From JARBAU01 sp040414675 (GTDB lineage Archaea > Thermoproteota > Nitrososphaeria > Nitrososphaerales > Nitrososphaeraceae): DNA of 14,650 nt. Position numbers and translations under genes: made by a program. The stretch spans positions 1-14,650 of the forward strand of contig JBEDUN010000074.1 of NCBI GenBank assembly GCA_040414675.1, given 5' to 3'. The notes under the pieces are model-generated. The model saw nothing but the letters and a program-made list of their open reading frames with translations. It was not told the origin of the DNA and searched no databases. Positions 7,833 through 14,650 of this stretch are shown in pieces (positions within the stretch are counted from its first letter, which is position 1; every line of letters begins with the position of its first letter).

Positions 7833-8345
7833 ATGACATTGAGCATTCCCCGATATCCAGATTTTGAGGATCTACCCAGACAGGAACAGGATCTCTTCTA
7901 TATACCTGAAATAGAGATGGTATGGAAAGAAGTATGTAGTGCCATGAAAAAATGCTGGACAGGGTACAAGATCGCGCGCCGTGAGGTTGATACTGAAACT
8001 CAGGAGTACTATGCAGATATCATATCTGGTTTTATCGAAGGTCTTGGTTACAGGCCAATGAAATTTAGAATCAATGATGGGACTAGCAGTAATGAGAACT
8101 TTGTAGAATTTGATGAAGGCACGGAAAGTCAGGAGTATGAAGCTGAAGAATATGAGATAGCAGAGATAGAGCAACAAATACACAAAAGGCGCGCCACGGC
8201 TATTGAGTATGGCAAAAGATTCAAGAAGTTTGACTGGGACGAAATTACAAAGCAATATGTGACATATATTACACCCGAGGAAGATGCTGAAGAGTATATG
8301 ATGGCTATGGATGAAGACTGCGAAGTGCAGTATGAGACTGTCTAA
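7833..8345 (+). CDS. acidic hypothetical protein
   Basis: This is a 170-residue soluble protein of unknown function. It has no signal peptide or membrane segment. The N-terminal part (about 1-80) is mixed and aromatic, with a KKCWTGYK segment and FIEGLGYRPMKF. The centre (about 90-118) is strongly acidic, rich in Glu and Tyr, and likely helical or coiled. A basic patch HKRRAT follows near 117-122, and the C-terminus is again acidic. ATG 7833 follows a good TATA-like element. A 166-codon frame on the opposite strand (7872-8372) is treated as its shadow because its composition is Cys/His/Leu/Phe-rich and it has no promoter. Two GCGCGCC motifs lie inside the gene (7974 and 8189), unlike any other intact gene here, which suggests an accessory or recently acquired gene. 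I do not recognise the family. Confidence 0.65.
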   Translation: MTLSIPRYPDFEDLPRQEQDLFYIPEIEMVWKEVCSAMKKCWTGYKIARREVDTETQEYYADIISGFIEGLGYRPMKFRINDGTSSNENFVEFDEGTESQEYEAEEYEIAEIEQQIHKRRATAIEYGKRFKKFDWDEITKQYVTYITPEEDAEEYMMAMDEDCEVQYETV

Positions 8346-8629
8346 GGGACTGTATCTTCTAGAACATGCCAACTATACCCACAAATGATGGTCTTGATCT
8401 GTGTAAGCCCTATTAGCAACTCAGAGCCTTCTGTCACCCAATAACAAATATGCCACTAATTTATGGCAGCAGAGTAGACACCGGATACGTTGTAGTACAG
8501 GATATTTGATTATTCATTATTGGTAACTAACGGAAGCAAGCCAAGTTTAATATATCCTAAAACATGATTTGATTAACAATAAAGAAAGATAGTATTTTAC
8601 ACCAGGTTTTTTGTGTCTAAGTGCGCGCC
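8346..8629. other. gene-poor stretch
   Basis: Two competing coding-like frames follow the hypothetical gene, one continuing in its frame past the TAA and one from ATG 8366 with an internal TAG at 8414-8416. Both look equally protein-like and have no promoter, which shows how little weight such appearances carry here. One GCGCGCC site lies at 8623-8629. Confidence 0.4.
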
Positions 8630-8800
8630 CTATGAACCACAAATTGGTTTGCTACGTCCGGAAATGTAGCATCTTTTTTCAGCCCGAGTTTGATAGGCTA
8701 ATTTCGTAAGAGAGAAATTCAGGTAAGTATGAGCCAAGCCCAGTCCTAAAACTAAACCTCCAAAAATAAGTAGAATATTCCCTGGGGTAATTTTTAACAT
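8630..8800 (-). CDS. small one-helix membrane protein
   Basis: This is a 56-residue minus-strand frame starting MLKITPGNILLIFGGLVLG. It has one clear membrane helix (about residues 8-24) rich in Gly and Leu, followed by a polar, basic tail with two cysteines (RCYISG and KPICGS) and a TAG stop. On the minus strand a TATA-like stretch, tatttttatac, lies about 27 bases before the ATG, the same spacing as the other genes. The function is unknown. The stop codon directly abuts a GCGCGCC site (8623-8629). The gene is shorter than common annotation cut-offs, so it may be unannotated. The promoter spacing and the helix-plus-basic-tail design support it; its short length argues caution. Confidence 0.45.
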   Translation of the reverse strand: MLKITPGNILLIFGGLVLGLGLAHTYLNFSLTKLAYQTRAEKRCYISGRSKPICGS

Positions 8801-9140
8801 GTAATATTTAAGAAGAAAACAAGTATAAAAATACGTTACTTAATAATATGATCCCGGGGGTGAATTCCTACAATCTATATCGAATTGGTCTATAGATCAG
8901 CCAAAGTCCTGCAGTCTAACGAAAGATGGCCTGTAGATATCTCTAACCAATTGATAGTCAAACGACATGACTAAACCAACTCTTGGAACGAACATGGTAT
9001 GAGTATTCGTAGCATGGCTTTTGTGTATAAGTATAGTTTTATGTATATTTGTGTTTAGCGTCGTACTACATTTTTTTATAGTTGGGTGATCACGGCCGCG
9101 TTGATACACTTTAAATTGTTACTTAAGGCGCCGAGAACAG
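8801..9140. other. gene-poor stretch between divergent genes
   Basis: This stretch contains the TATA-like element of the minus-strand small gene (8821-8831) and that of the phosphatase just beyond its right edge. A minus-strand run starting at ATG 8995 reads through RDIYRPSFVRLQDFG to TGA 8897-8899 and continues in frame as SIDQFDIDCRNSPPGS. It could be a small broken gene, but this is weak. An isolated GC-rich patch, cccggggg, sits at about 8853-8860. Confidence 0.4.
8821..8831 (-). promoter_or_regulatory. TATA-like element for the small membrane gene
   Basis: Read on the minus strand, tatttttatac is centred about 27 bases upstream of ATG 8800, consistent with a leaderless transcript. Confidence 0.35.
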
Positions 9141-9149
9141 TTAAATATT
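9141..9149 (+). promoter_or_regulatory. TATA-like element fixing the PhoD start
   Basis: The sequence ttaaatatt is centred 25 bases before ATG 9170. It argues for that ATG over the upstream in-frame GTG at 9086, which would put this element inside the coding sequence and bury the signal peptide. Confidence 0.5.
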
Positions 9150-9169
9150 CTAAATTGTTTAGTTTTGGA

Positions 9170-10822
9170 ATGTCTGAACGCTCACCGAAAACCATCTTGG
9201 TAGTAACGACTGCAATATTTACGATTTTAATCCTTTTTATAAACTCTATCGGATCATTATCTAATATCGCATTTGCACAGAATAATATTAACAACAAACT
9301 AAATATTACAGATGGTATTGCTAGTGGTGATGTTACAGACAATAGCGCTATCATATGGTCACGCACTAACACATCATCTCTAATGCATGTCCAGTATGAT
9401 ACCGATCCATCCTTTTCGCATGCAAAGTCAAAGGCTCTATTGGTAGATAAATTAACAGACTTTGCTGGCCATGTAAAGCTTACTTCACTTTATCCAGACA
9501 CTCTTTATTACTATCTTGTATGGTTCTCTCCTACTTCTGATAGCGCTACTATTGGTAGTAAAGGGTCGTTGTCATCAGTGTCAAAATTAGATTCTATAAT
9601 AGGTAGTTTTAGGACAGCTCCATCTAATTTGATTAACAGCAATAGTAATAGCACTAATAAAAGAACGATTAGCTTTATTATTGGAGGAGATCTTGGTGGA
9701 CAGAACTATTGTAGACGGGATGGTACAAGTGGAATACAAGGCTATCCTATATTTTCAATAATGCAATCATTGTCTCCAGACTTCTTTATATTCAATGGAG
9801 ATCAAATTTATGGAGATAACGCATGTTCTGCAAATGGCCCTGCCAATGTCACTGGATGGAAAAATATAGAGGGGAACTTTCCAAGCGTTACTGACACCAA
9901 TGTTAATTGGAATAATCAAACTCAAGTACAAGATGTTTATAATAAGCATTGGGAGTATAATAGAGCGGATCCTCACCTGCAGGGTCTACTGCGCAATACA
10001 TCTCTGTACTCGCAAGCAGATGATCATGAAGTGGTAAATGACTATGGGGGTAATTGGTCATATTGGACTAATACAACAAAAAATAGAACAGGCTTTTCTA
10101 ATGTGGCAAAAGCCGGTATTAACTCATTTTTTAACTTCTCACCGATAGATAGAAATAAAGATGAGCCTAATCGTATCTACAGGTCTTTCCATTGGGGCAA
10201 AGCCCTTGATTTGTTTATAGTGGATATGCATTCTTATCGTAGTCGAAATGACCTACCTGATACTCCACAGAACAATAAAACACTATTAGGCAGAGACCAA
10301 CTTAACTGGCTAGAACAGAGTCTTCTTAACTCCACTGCCACATGGAAGGTTATCTCTGCAGATGTGCCAACTACAATACCAAACTGCTTCAATAAACAAT
10401 TAGGTTGTGATAATTGGGCTAGTAACGGTACCAGTTCTACGTTTGAAAAAACATTCACAAGAGAACGTTCGGATTTTCTAAAATTCTTAGATGATCACGA
10501 AATCAAAAATGTAGTGGTGGTGGCGACAGACGTACACTTTCCAACAAATATACTAGTTAAAGATGATCCTAATCACGATGGACACAAACTGACATACTAT
10601 GAATTAGTTAGTGGGCCTTTGAGTGCAATTGCACTTAAAGCAAATCCACTTGATCCAACGATTAATGCGACATCTGAATATAAAGAAAATCAAATATTTA
10701 ACTTTGGATATATAAAAATTCAACAAGAGAAATTTGATGGAAAATTACATTTGATATCAGAAATAAGAGACGAAAATGGTCTTATGCGCCCTGGATCAAA
10801 TTGGGATATACCACCACAATGA
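9170..10822 (+). CDS. phoD: secreted PhoD-like alkaline phosphatase/phosphodiesterase
   Basis: This is an exported metallophosphatase of the PhoD family, which releases phosphate from phosphate esters outside the cell. From ATG 9170 it has 550 residues. A signal peptide ends at AFA|Q (residues 34-37). An N-terminal PhoD_N-type beta domain follows, beginning ITDGIASGD and spanning about 46-150. The catalytic domain starts at FRTAPS. Its metal-site motifs are GGDLGGQNYC (Asp174, Cys181), FNGDQIY (Asp211, Tyr214), ADDHEVVN (Asp285, His286, Asn290), VDMHSYRSR (about 351-359), and TDVHFP (Asp454, His456). All the expected positions are present, so it is probably active. GDLGGQ replaces the usual bacterial sequence at the first motif, a form I associate with thaumarchaeal members. 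Four cysteines in the mature part could form disulfides. A second PhoD-like gene follows 70 bases downstream. The pairing with a PiT transporter in the same window suggests phosphate scavenging. Confidence 0.92.
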   Translation: MSERSPKTILVVTTAIFTILILFINSIGSLSNIAFAQNNINNKLNITDGIASGDVTDNSAIIWSRTNTSSLMHVQYDTDPSFSHAKSKALLVDKLTDFAGHVKLTSLYPDTLYYYLVWFSPTSDSATIGSKGSLSSVSKLDSIIGSFRTAPSNLINSNSNSTNKRTISFIIGGDLGGQNYCRRDGTSGIQGYPIFSIMQSLSPDFFIFNGDQIYGDNACSANGPANVTGWKNIEGNFPSVTDTNVNWNNQTQVQDVYNKHWEYNRADPHLQGLLRNTSLYSQADDHEVVNDYGGNWSYWTNTTKNRTGFSNVAKAGINSFFNFSPIDRNKDEPNRIYRSFHWGKALDLFIVDMHSYRSRNDLPDTPQNNKTLLGRDQLNWLEQSLLNSTATWKVISADVPTTIPNCFNKQLGCDNWASNGTSSTFEKTFTRERSDFLKFLDDHEIKNVVVVATDVHFPTNILVKDDPNHDGHKLTYYELVSGPLSAIALKANPLDPTINATSEYKENQIFNFGYIKIQQEKFDGKLHLISEIRDENGLMRPGSNWDIPPQ

Positions 10823-10842
10823 GTAAAAAATGAACAACTCAT

Positions 10843-10861
10843 TCATTTCTTTCTGAATTTT
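10843..10861 (+). terminator. T-rich candidate terminator between the two phosphatase genes
   Basis: A pyrimidine-rich run (tcatttctttctgaatttt) begins about 20 bases after the first phosphatase stop codon and lies just before a TATA-like element for the second gene. Archaeal termination at such runs is plausible, so the two genes need not be co-transcribed. Confidence 0.3.
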
Positions 10862-10868
10862 AATATAC
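10857..10868 (+). promoter_or_regulatory. TATA-like element before the truncated PhoD paralogue
   Basis: The sequence ttttaatatacc is centred about 30 bases before GTG 10893. The promoter appears to have survived although the gene's N-terminal region has not, so a leaderless transcript beginning near this GTG is possible. Confidence 0.35.
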
Positions 10869-10892
10869 CTAAAGTCTTGCCAAACCCCAATT

Positions 10893-12284
10893 GTGCCCAT
10901 CCACAAGTTTTACTTTAGTACGCACTACTACTTCTCCTTGGATATTTGCACTAATACAAATAAGGTGGTATTCACAGTCAGTTTATATTATTATAAAGTA
11001 CGATTCTCAGACCCACAAAACACTAGTATAGTTTCACCTTACTCGCTAATAGGCTCATTTCGAACAGCGCCAGATAGCAATACGACCAAAGCCTTAGTAA
11101 GCTTTGTAGTTGGTGGAGATTTAGGAGGACAAGAGTACTGTAGACGAGCTGAATTGTCTAGGGGATATCCCATTTTTGGTGTAATCAAAGCATTATCGCC
11201 AGATTTTTTTATATTCAACGGAGATCAGATATATGCTGATAATACCTGTACTGCAGGCGGTCCGGTAAACGTAACTGGATGGCATAATGTACTGGGAAAC
11301 TACTCGAGTGTTGCAGATGATAAAGTAAACTGGAATGATCAAAATCAGATTCAACAAGTTTTTGATTCTCACTGGGAGTACAATAGAGCCGATCTTTTCC
11401 TCAAAAGTCTGTTACAAAATACTTCAATTTATTCACAAGCCGATGACCACGAGGTTTTAAACAACTATGGTGGTTCATGGAAATATTATAATGAAGCATA
11501 TAAGAATCGGACTGGTTATTCTAATGTAGTAAATGGTGGCTTAAACGCCTTCTTTAACTTCTCACCAATGGCTGTTTTTAAAAATAATACTAACAATAAT
11601 GATAATAATAATAATACCATTTCTCAGCATAAAATTTATAGATCCTTTAATTGGGGAAAGGATCTGGATCTTTTTATACTTGATGCACATTCATTCAGAA
11701 GTAGACATGATTCACCAAATTCAGCAAATAAAACACTCTTAGGAAAGGATCAGCTAAGATGGCTTGAAGAAGGGTTATTAAATTCCAAGACAACTTGGAA
11801 GGTAATATCTGATGTTGATCCGATAACTATTCCAAGCTGTGATGAGAAGGAATCTTTACACACTCCACGTGGTTGCGATAATTGGGCTACTGATGGTAAA
11901 ATCAAGTGGAGCTTTGCTGCAGAGAGAGATGAATTCATGAGATTTCTTGATAATAACAATATTAAGAATGTAATCTTTGTTACCACCGATGTACTTTTTC
12001 CTGCCAATATTATGATCAATGAAGATCCAAATCACGATGGACGAAAATTGACAGTTTATGAATTGGTAAGCGGCCCATTATCTGCAGGACCAACAGAACA
12101 ACCTGGAAAGCTTGATCCTACAATAAATGCCACTTATCTGTACAAAGAAGGCAAGATCTTTACTTTTGGACATTATTCATTGAAGAAAGATCCTTCCGAC
12201 GATAAGGTACATTTTATAGCAGAAGTAAGGGGTGTAGATGATTTAGTTAGACCAGGATCGAGGTTAGATTTGAAGCCGAAATAG
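10893..12284 (+). pseudogene. PhoD-like phosphatase paralogue lacking signal peptide and N-terminal domain, with lost metal ligand
   Basis: This is a tandem paralogue of the upstream phosphatase. Homology begins abruptly at LYYYKVRFS, aligning to residues 112-120 of the intact gene. The first 30 residues after GTG 10893 are unrelated, and no signal peptide or PhoD_N domain remains. Short matches in another frame, such as RTTTS against SRTNTSS, suggest deletions and frameshifts in the old N-terminal domain. The catalytic domain is open to the stop, and I judge it clearly more than half identical by eye. GGDLGGQEYC, FNGDQIY, ADDHEVLN and LDAHSFRSR are kept. The final motif reads TTDVLFP instead of TDVHFP: codon 11994-11996 is CTT, where His is expected as a metal ligand. 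An Asn-rich insertion lies at about residues 229-241. I infer an inactive or non-exported relic, although the long intact frame leaves a residual role possible. Confidence 0.8.
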
Positions 12285-12349
12285 TTAGTTAAATATGTAG
12301 TGTAATTCACTTAAAGTGTAGTGATGACCACCATCATCGTCATCTTCAT

Positions 12350-13334
12350 TTAAACGATACTTACTCTCCTAGGAGTTTCTTCATGAGTTCCTCCTATTGC
12401 AATATCTGTGCCTAATACAAGATTTGCACCGATTCTAAATTTACCTGGAGTTCGCCGGAAAGATTTGGGATGGAACCTCCTGCAACTTCAATGCAGATAT
12501 TAGATTATCAATCTGAGGTATAACCTCTCTATCTGCTACCTTTAGATCAAATGATTTGATTACTTGGGATTTCAGCTTCACAAGTCCTACTATTGCGGAG
12601 TTTAATTGATCTGCTTTGAGCAGTTGTGCTATGTGAGCAGTATCAAATATATCTCCTGACATGTGCATTAACGACTTTTGTTCTGGTGTCATAAGCCTCA
12701 GAATAGCATTATTTATGCCTTCGAGGAGCAGTAGTCTGGACTGCCTTACATTATCAATAGTTATCTCTCTGTGTTGATTATTTTGTCCATTAAATGTCCG
12801 AAGAGATGACTCTTGCACTGGGTAAACAACATAAACAAGATGGCTCTGGTCAAAGCTATTTAATACTTGATCGTCTTTATGTCCACAAGTATTTACTTCT
12901 GAAATTGTTTTGAGAAGATTCCTTTCTATGAACAGAGTTGCATCGATTGCAATCTTGGATTTATCTGTAATCATAAACATAGTCTGATATGTTCCTTCTG
13001 TAGGTCAATTAATACCACTGACAATTTGGTGAACAAGATGTTCATTGGTTGAAAATTTTGGCCCGATTGTAGTTACAGATAGTACTGAGCCAGTACTTTT
13101 CGTGATATTGATTGAATTTTTTGCCGCCTTTGCTATAAACTGTGAGATGAAATCATTAATGTCAAGCCCATAGCTTATACGATTAATATTACCATCGGTG
13201 AGTACTAAACCATGTAAACAGATCGAGCTTTTAGCTGTATTTGATACCTCCATTCGTGCACTTGACCCAAGACCTGTTCCAGTTATAATAAGAATCATAA
13301 TTGCAGATGGTGTAAGAACAAGACCAATATTCAT
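12350..13334 (-). pseudogene. secreted protein of unknown function, broken by TGA and a probable frameshift
   Basis: Two minus-strand open frames, 13005-13334 and 12441-12980, lie in the same phase and are separated by a single TGA at 13005-13007. Reading through gives VHQIVSGIN-stop-PTEGTYQTMFMITDKSK, which looks continuous. The N-terminus from ATG 13334 has a signal-like hydrophobic segment (about residues 3-24); an in-frame ATG at 13412 is an alternative start. The second part ends at TAA near 12441, but a +1 shift near 12450 continues into TPGKFRIGANLVLGTDIAIG, then GGTHEETPRRVSIV and TAA 12350-12352. The ancestral protein would have been about 325 residues. I do not recognise the family. 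The first interruption could be a one-base change and the second a one-base insertion. Two independent lesions favour a pseudogene over programmed recoding. It lies tail to tail with the phosphatase paralogue. Confidence 0.6.
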
Positions 13335-13412
13335 ATAGTTACTTATATAGCATTGTGATTTAACTTCTTTCTTCCTCTCGTAATCTATTAAGAGTATATT
13401 GACTAGTACCAT

Positions 13413-13549
13413 TGATCTTCTATATACAAAGTATTCATAGATGTATAAAACAACTGACTATAGATCTATGTTAATCTTGGTAACAGCGATATTTTTTGGT
13501 CTTATCCTGAATATTTATATTACTTTCTTGGTTCTGTCTGCCCTGTTAA
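13413..13549. other. intergenic region upstream of the broken secreted protein gene
   Basis: AT-rich, with several TATA-like strings on the minus strand (tctatata near 13418-13428 and a gttttatac string near 13443-13451), none of which settles the start of the neighbouring gene. No gene is seen. Confidence 0.35.
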
Positions 13550-13762
13550 CTTAGCAATAAAGCTATAGCTGCAAACACTCTTTCATATTCTATGAGTTTA
13601 TTTGAACGTGAGAGGACATCCGCAGAAACTATATTTTATGCTTCATACTTATATTTTCTAGGCCTAATCTTCAGAAACACATCTAAAGCAATCCAACTTC
13701 TTGAAAAAGGGAGAGGAAGGAGTCATGTCGCTATATGTAGGAACAATATATTAATATTGTAA
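13550..13762 (+). pseudogene. possible remnant of a helical protein gene
   Basis: A plus-strand frame opens after TAA 13547-13549 and runs 70 codons to TAA 13760-13762. It reads MSLFERERTSAETIFYASYL from ATG 13592, then LGLIFRNTSKAIQLLEKGRG. It is amphipathic and helical in appearance, reminiscent of tetratricopeptide-type helices, but I recognise no family. There is no TATA-like element at the right distance and the frame has no start at its natural beginning, so it is more likely a fragment than a 56-residue gene. A frame of this length can arise by chance in AT-rich DNA. Confidence 0.3.
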
Positions 13763-14586
13763 TGAATACTAGTCTATTGTAAAAATAATAAGGAAGTTCA
13801 TTAGACATTACGAATGTCAATTCAATATCGAGATTTTGACAGGATAGTTTGCTGTTGGATCTGGATTAAACCTCGCTGTATCATACTCGTTATGAAAACT
13901 ATTACTGTCAGAAATCATAAAATATTGAGAATCGTAATATGAAGGTATATTTTACCTTACGCTATTCCAATGTATGGTAAGTGATGTCATGACATTGAGT
14001 TCTGTAGCACTTGTCTGTTCATAGCGTAATTATACATAGATTGGTAACAAATTAGCAGTCAGAATGATTATTATTCTCGATCTATCAAACGGTTGTATTA
14101 ATCTGTAATGAAAAATGCTGATCACTATAGAGAAAGTTACTGAAAATCTTATGTTGTAGTATATTGGTGTGTAATATCTTCATATCCTTCTAGTTGTTAT
14201 ATGATTATAATTACCAAATGAATGCAGCCAAATGAAACAGATAAATGGTTTTATTCAATTCTATATTATCTATACGATCTATATGCATCTGGCTGAAATA
14301 CTAGATCAATTAAATTATCTTGTCACAGAATGAGAAAAACGCTTTTCTTCGTATCATTGTTATCATTGTGTAGTTGTACGGCGGATGAGATCTGATGAAG
14401 ATGGTAAATTTTTGTCATACGTTAGGAGTGTTTTGAGGACCTGACTATGGAGAAATTAAAATTGTAGATAATATTTTCAATATTAATAATAACATTCCAT
14501 TGATGAAAGTGAGAAACAACTATAACAACAACAACTATAACAATAACGACAACAACAATAGATAGATGTAGAGTGTATATAAAAAT
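13763..14586. other. gene-poor stretch
   Basis: I see no supported gene. A 21-codon frame at 14330-14395 starts like a lipoprotein signal (MRKTLFFVSLLSLCSC) but ends at once. A frame of 17 codons then continues in another phase to a stop near 14450. A low-complexity AAC-rich tract lies near the end. Confidence 0.45.
14515..14563. repeat. low-complexity AAC/CAA tract
   Basis: An imperfect trinucleotide tract of aac units is interrupted twice by tat. In one frame it reads as an Asn/Tyr-rich run that stops at TAG, so it could be a remnant of an Asn-rich low-complexity protein segment like those in the phosphatase paralogue. It may equally be non-coding slippage. Confidence 0.5.
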
Positions 14587-14650
14587 ATGAAAAAGCATTC
14601 TCTAGTGCAAAATAAATTTGAAGTTCCAGGTACACTTATAGTAGTTGAAG
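14587..14650 (+). CDS. possible partial gene running off the window end
   Basis: ATG 14587 opens a frame reading MKKHSLVQNKFEVPG that is still open at the last base. A TATA-like gtatataaaaa (14574-14584) sits only about 8 bases upstream, too close for a leaderless start at this ATG, so the true start may lie further downstream. Only 21 codons are visible, and the call depends on what follows. Confidence 0.25.
   Translation, partial: MKKHSLVQNKFEVPGTLIVVE

Larger units (their letters stand above)
678..8630 (+). repeat. dispersed GC-rich heptamer GCGCGCC, seven sites
   Basis: The heptamer GCGCGCC occurs at 680-686, 3123-3129, 3165-3171, 7120-7126, 7974-7980, 8189-8195 and 8623-8629. Two of these (3122-3129 and 8188-8195) are the full palindrome GGCGCGCC. 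The other five all read GCGCGCC on the plus strand, and none reads only in the opposite direction. No site lies in the transporter, DUF47, DUF6775-like, hydrolase or phosphatase genes. All are in gene-poor DNA, a gene remnant or the hypothetical gene at 7833-8345. For DNA with about one third G+C, my hand estimate is roughly 0.1 occurrences by chance on both strands. Confidence 0.6.

Noticed and set aside
7872..8372. 166-codon minus-strand frame
   Set aside because: It lies opposite the acidic hypothetical gene, has a Cys/His/Leu/Phe-rich composition typical of antisense frames, and lacks a promoter-like element.
8366..8509. Short ORF with an internal TAG after the acidic hypothetical gene
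   Set aside because: An overlapping frame looks equally protein-like, there is no promoter, and no homology was recognised.
8853..8930. Cluster of SmaI, EcoRI and PstI-like hexamers resembling a cloning site
   Set aside because: The order and spacers do not match any vector polylinker I know, so chance in natural DNA is more likely.
1606..13007. Stop-codon reassignment as an explanation for in-frame stops
   Set aside because: TAA, TAG and TGA all serve as normal stops for intact genes in the window, and the interrupting stops are of different kinds.
14330..14395. Lipoprotein-signal-like 21-codon ORF
   Set aside because: It ends immediately after the lipobox-like cysteines. Continuation needs a frameshift into only 17 more codons.
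1..14650. tRNA, rRNA, CRISPR array, transposase or integrase
   Set aside because: No T-loop consensus with cloverleaf context, no rRNA-like conserved blocks, no regularly spaced repeats and no recombinase motifs were found on either strand by eye.

Overview
The window looks like chromosome of a soil-type ammonia-oxidising archaeon (Nitrososphaerota/Thaumarchaeota, Nitrososphaeraceae; a Nitrosocosmicus-like genome would fit). This is an inference. It rests on the AT-rich sequence, TATA-like elements about 24-32 bases before start codons with no ribosome binding site (leaderless archaeal promoters), AFA|Q-type signal peptides, and protein families that I associate with this group. No rRNA, tRNA, CRISPR array, transposase or integrase was recognised.

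Layout: 1-1047 has no secure gene. 1048-2761 is a phosphate module, a DUF47/PhoU-like gene (interrupted by an in-frame stop) followed by a PiT-family phosphate transporter. 2762-4528 is long and gene-poor and holds a probable frameshifted small winged-helix gene. 4529-6904 carries a small membrane peptide, a DUF6775-like putative metallopeptidase, and a convergent membrane-anchored alpha/beta hydrolase. 6905-7832 is gene-poor with repeats and possible gene debris. 7833-8345 is an acidic hypothetical protein, and 8630-8800 (minus) a small one-helix membrane protein. 9170-12284 holds two tandem PhoD-like phosphatases. The first is intact and exported. The second has lost its signal peptide, its N-terminal domain and a metal-binding histidine. 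12350-13334 (minus) is a secreted-protein gene broken by an in-frame TGA and a probable frameshift. The rest is mostly gene-poor, with a coding remnant near 13.6 kb and a possible partial gene running off the end.

Two themes stand out. The first is phosphate scavenging: a PiT transporter with its DUF47 partner and a secreted PhoD phosphatase lie within 11 kb, so extracellular phosphate esters could be cleaved and the phosphate imported. The second is gene erosion: at least three genes, probably four or more, are interrupted, and only a little over half of the window is convincingly coding. A short GC-rich motif, GCGCGCC, occurs seven times. It is always in the same orientation or palindromic, and it is confined to the gene-poor stretches and the accessory hypothetical gene. 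It is the most unusual non-genic signal here.
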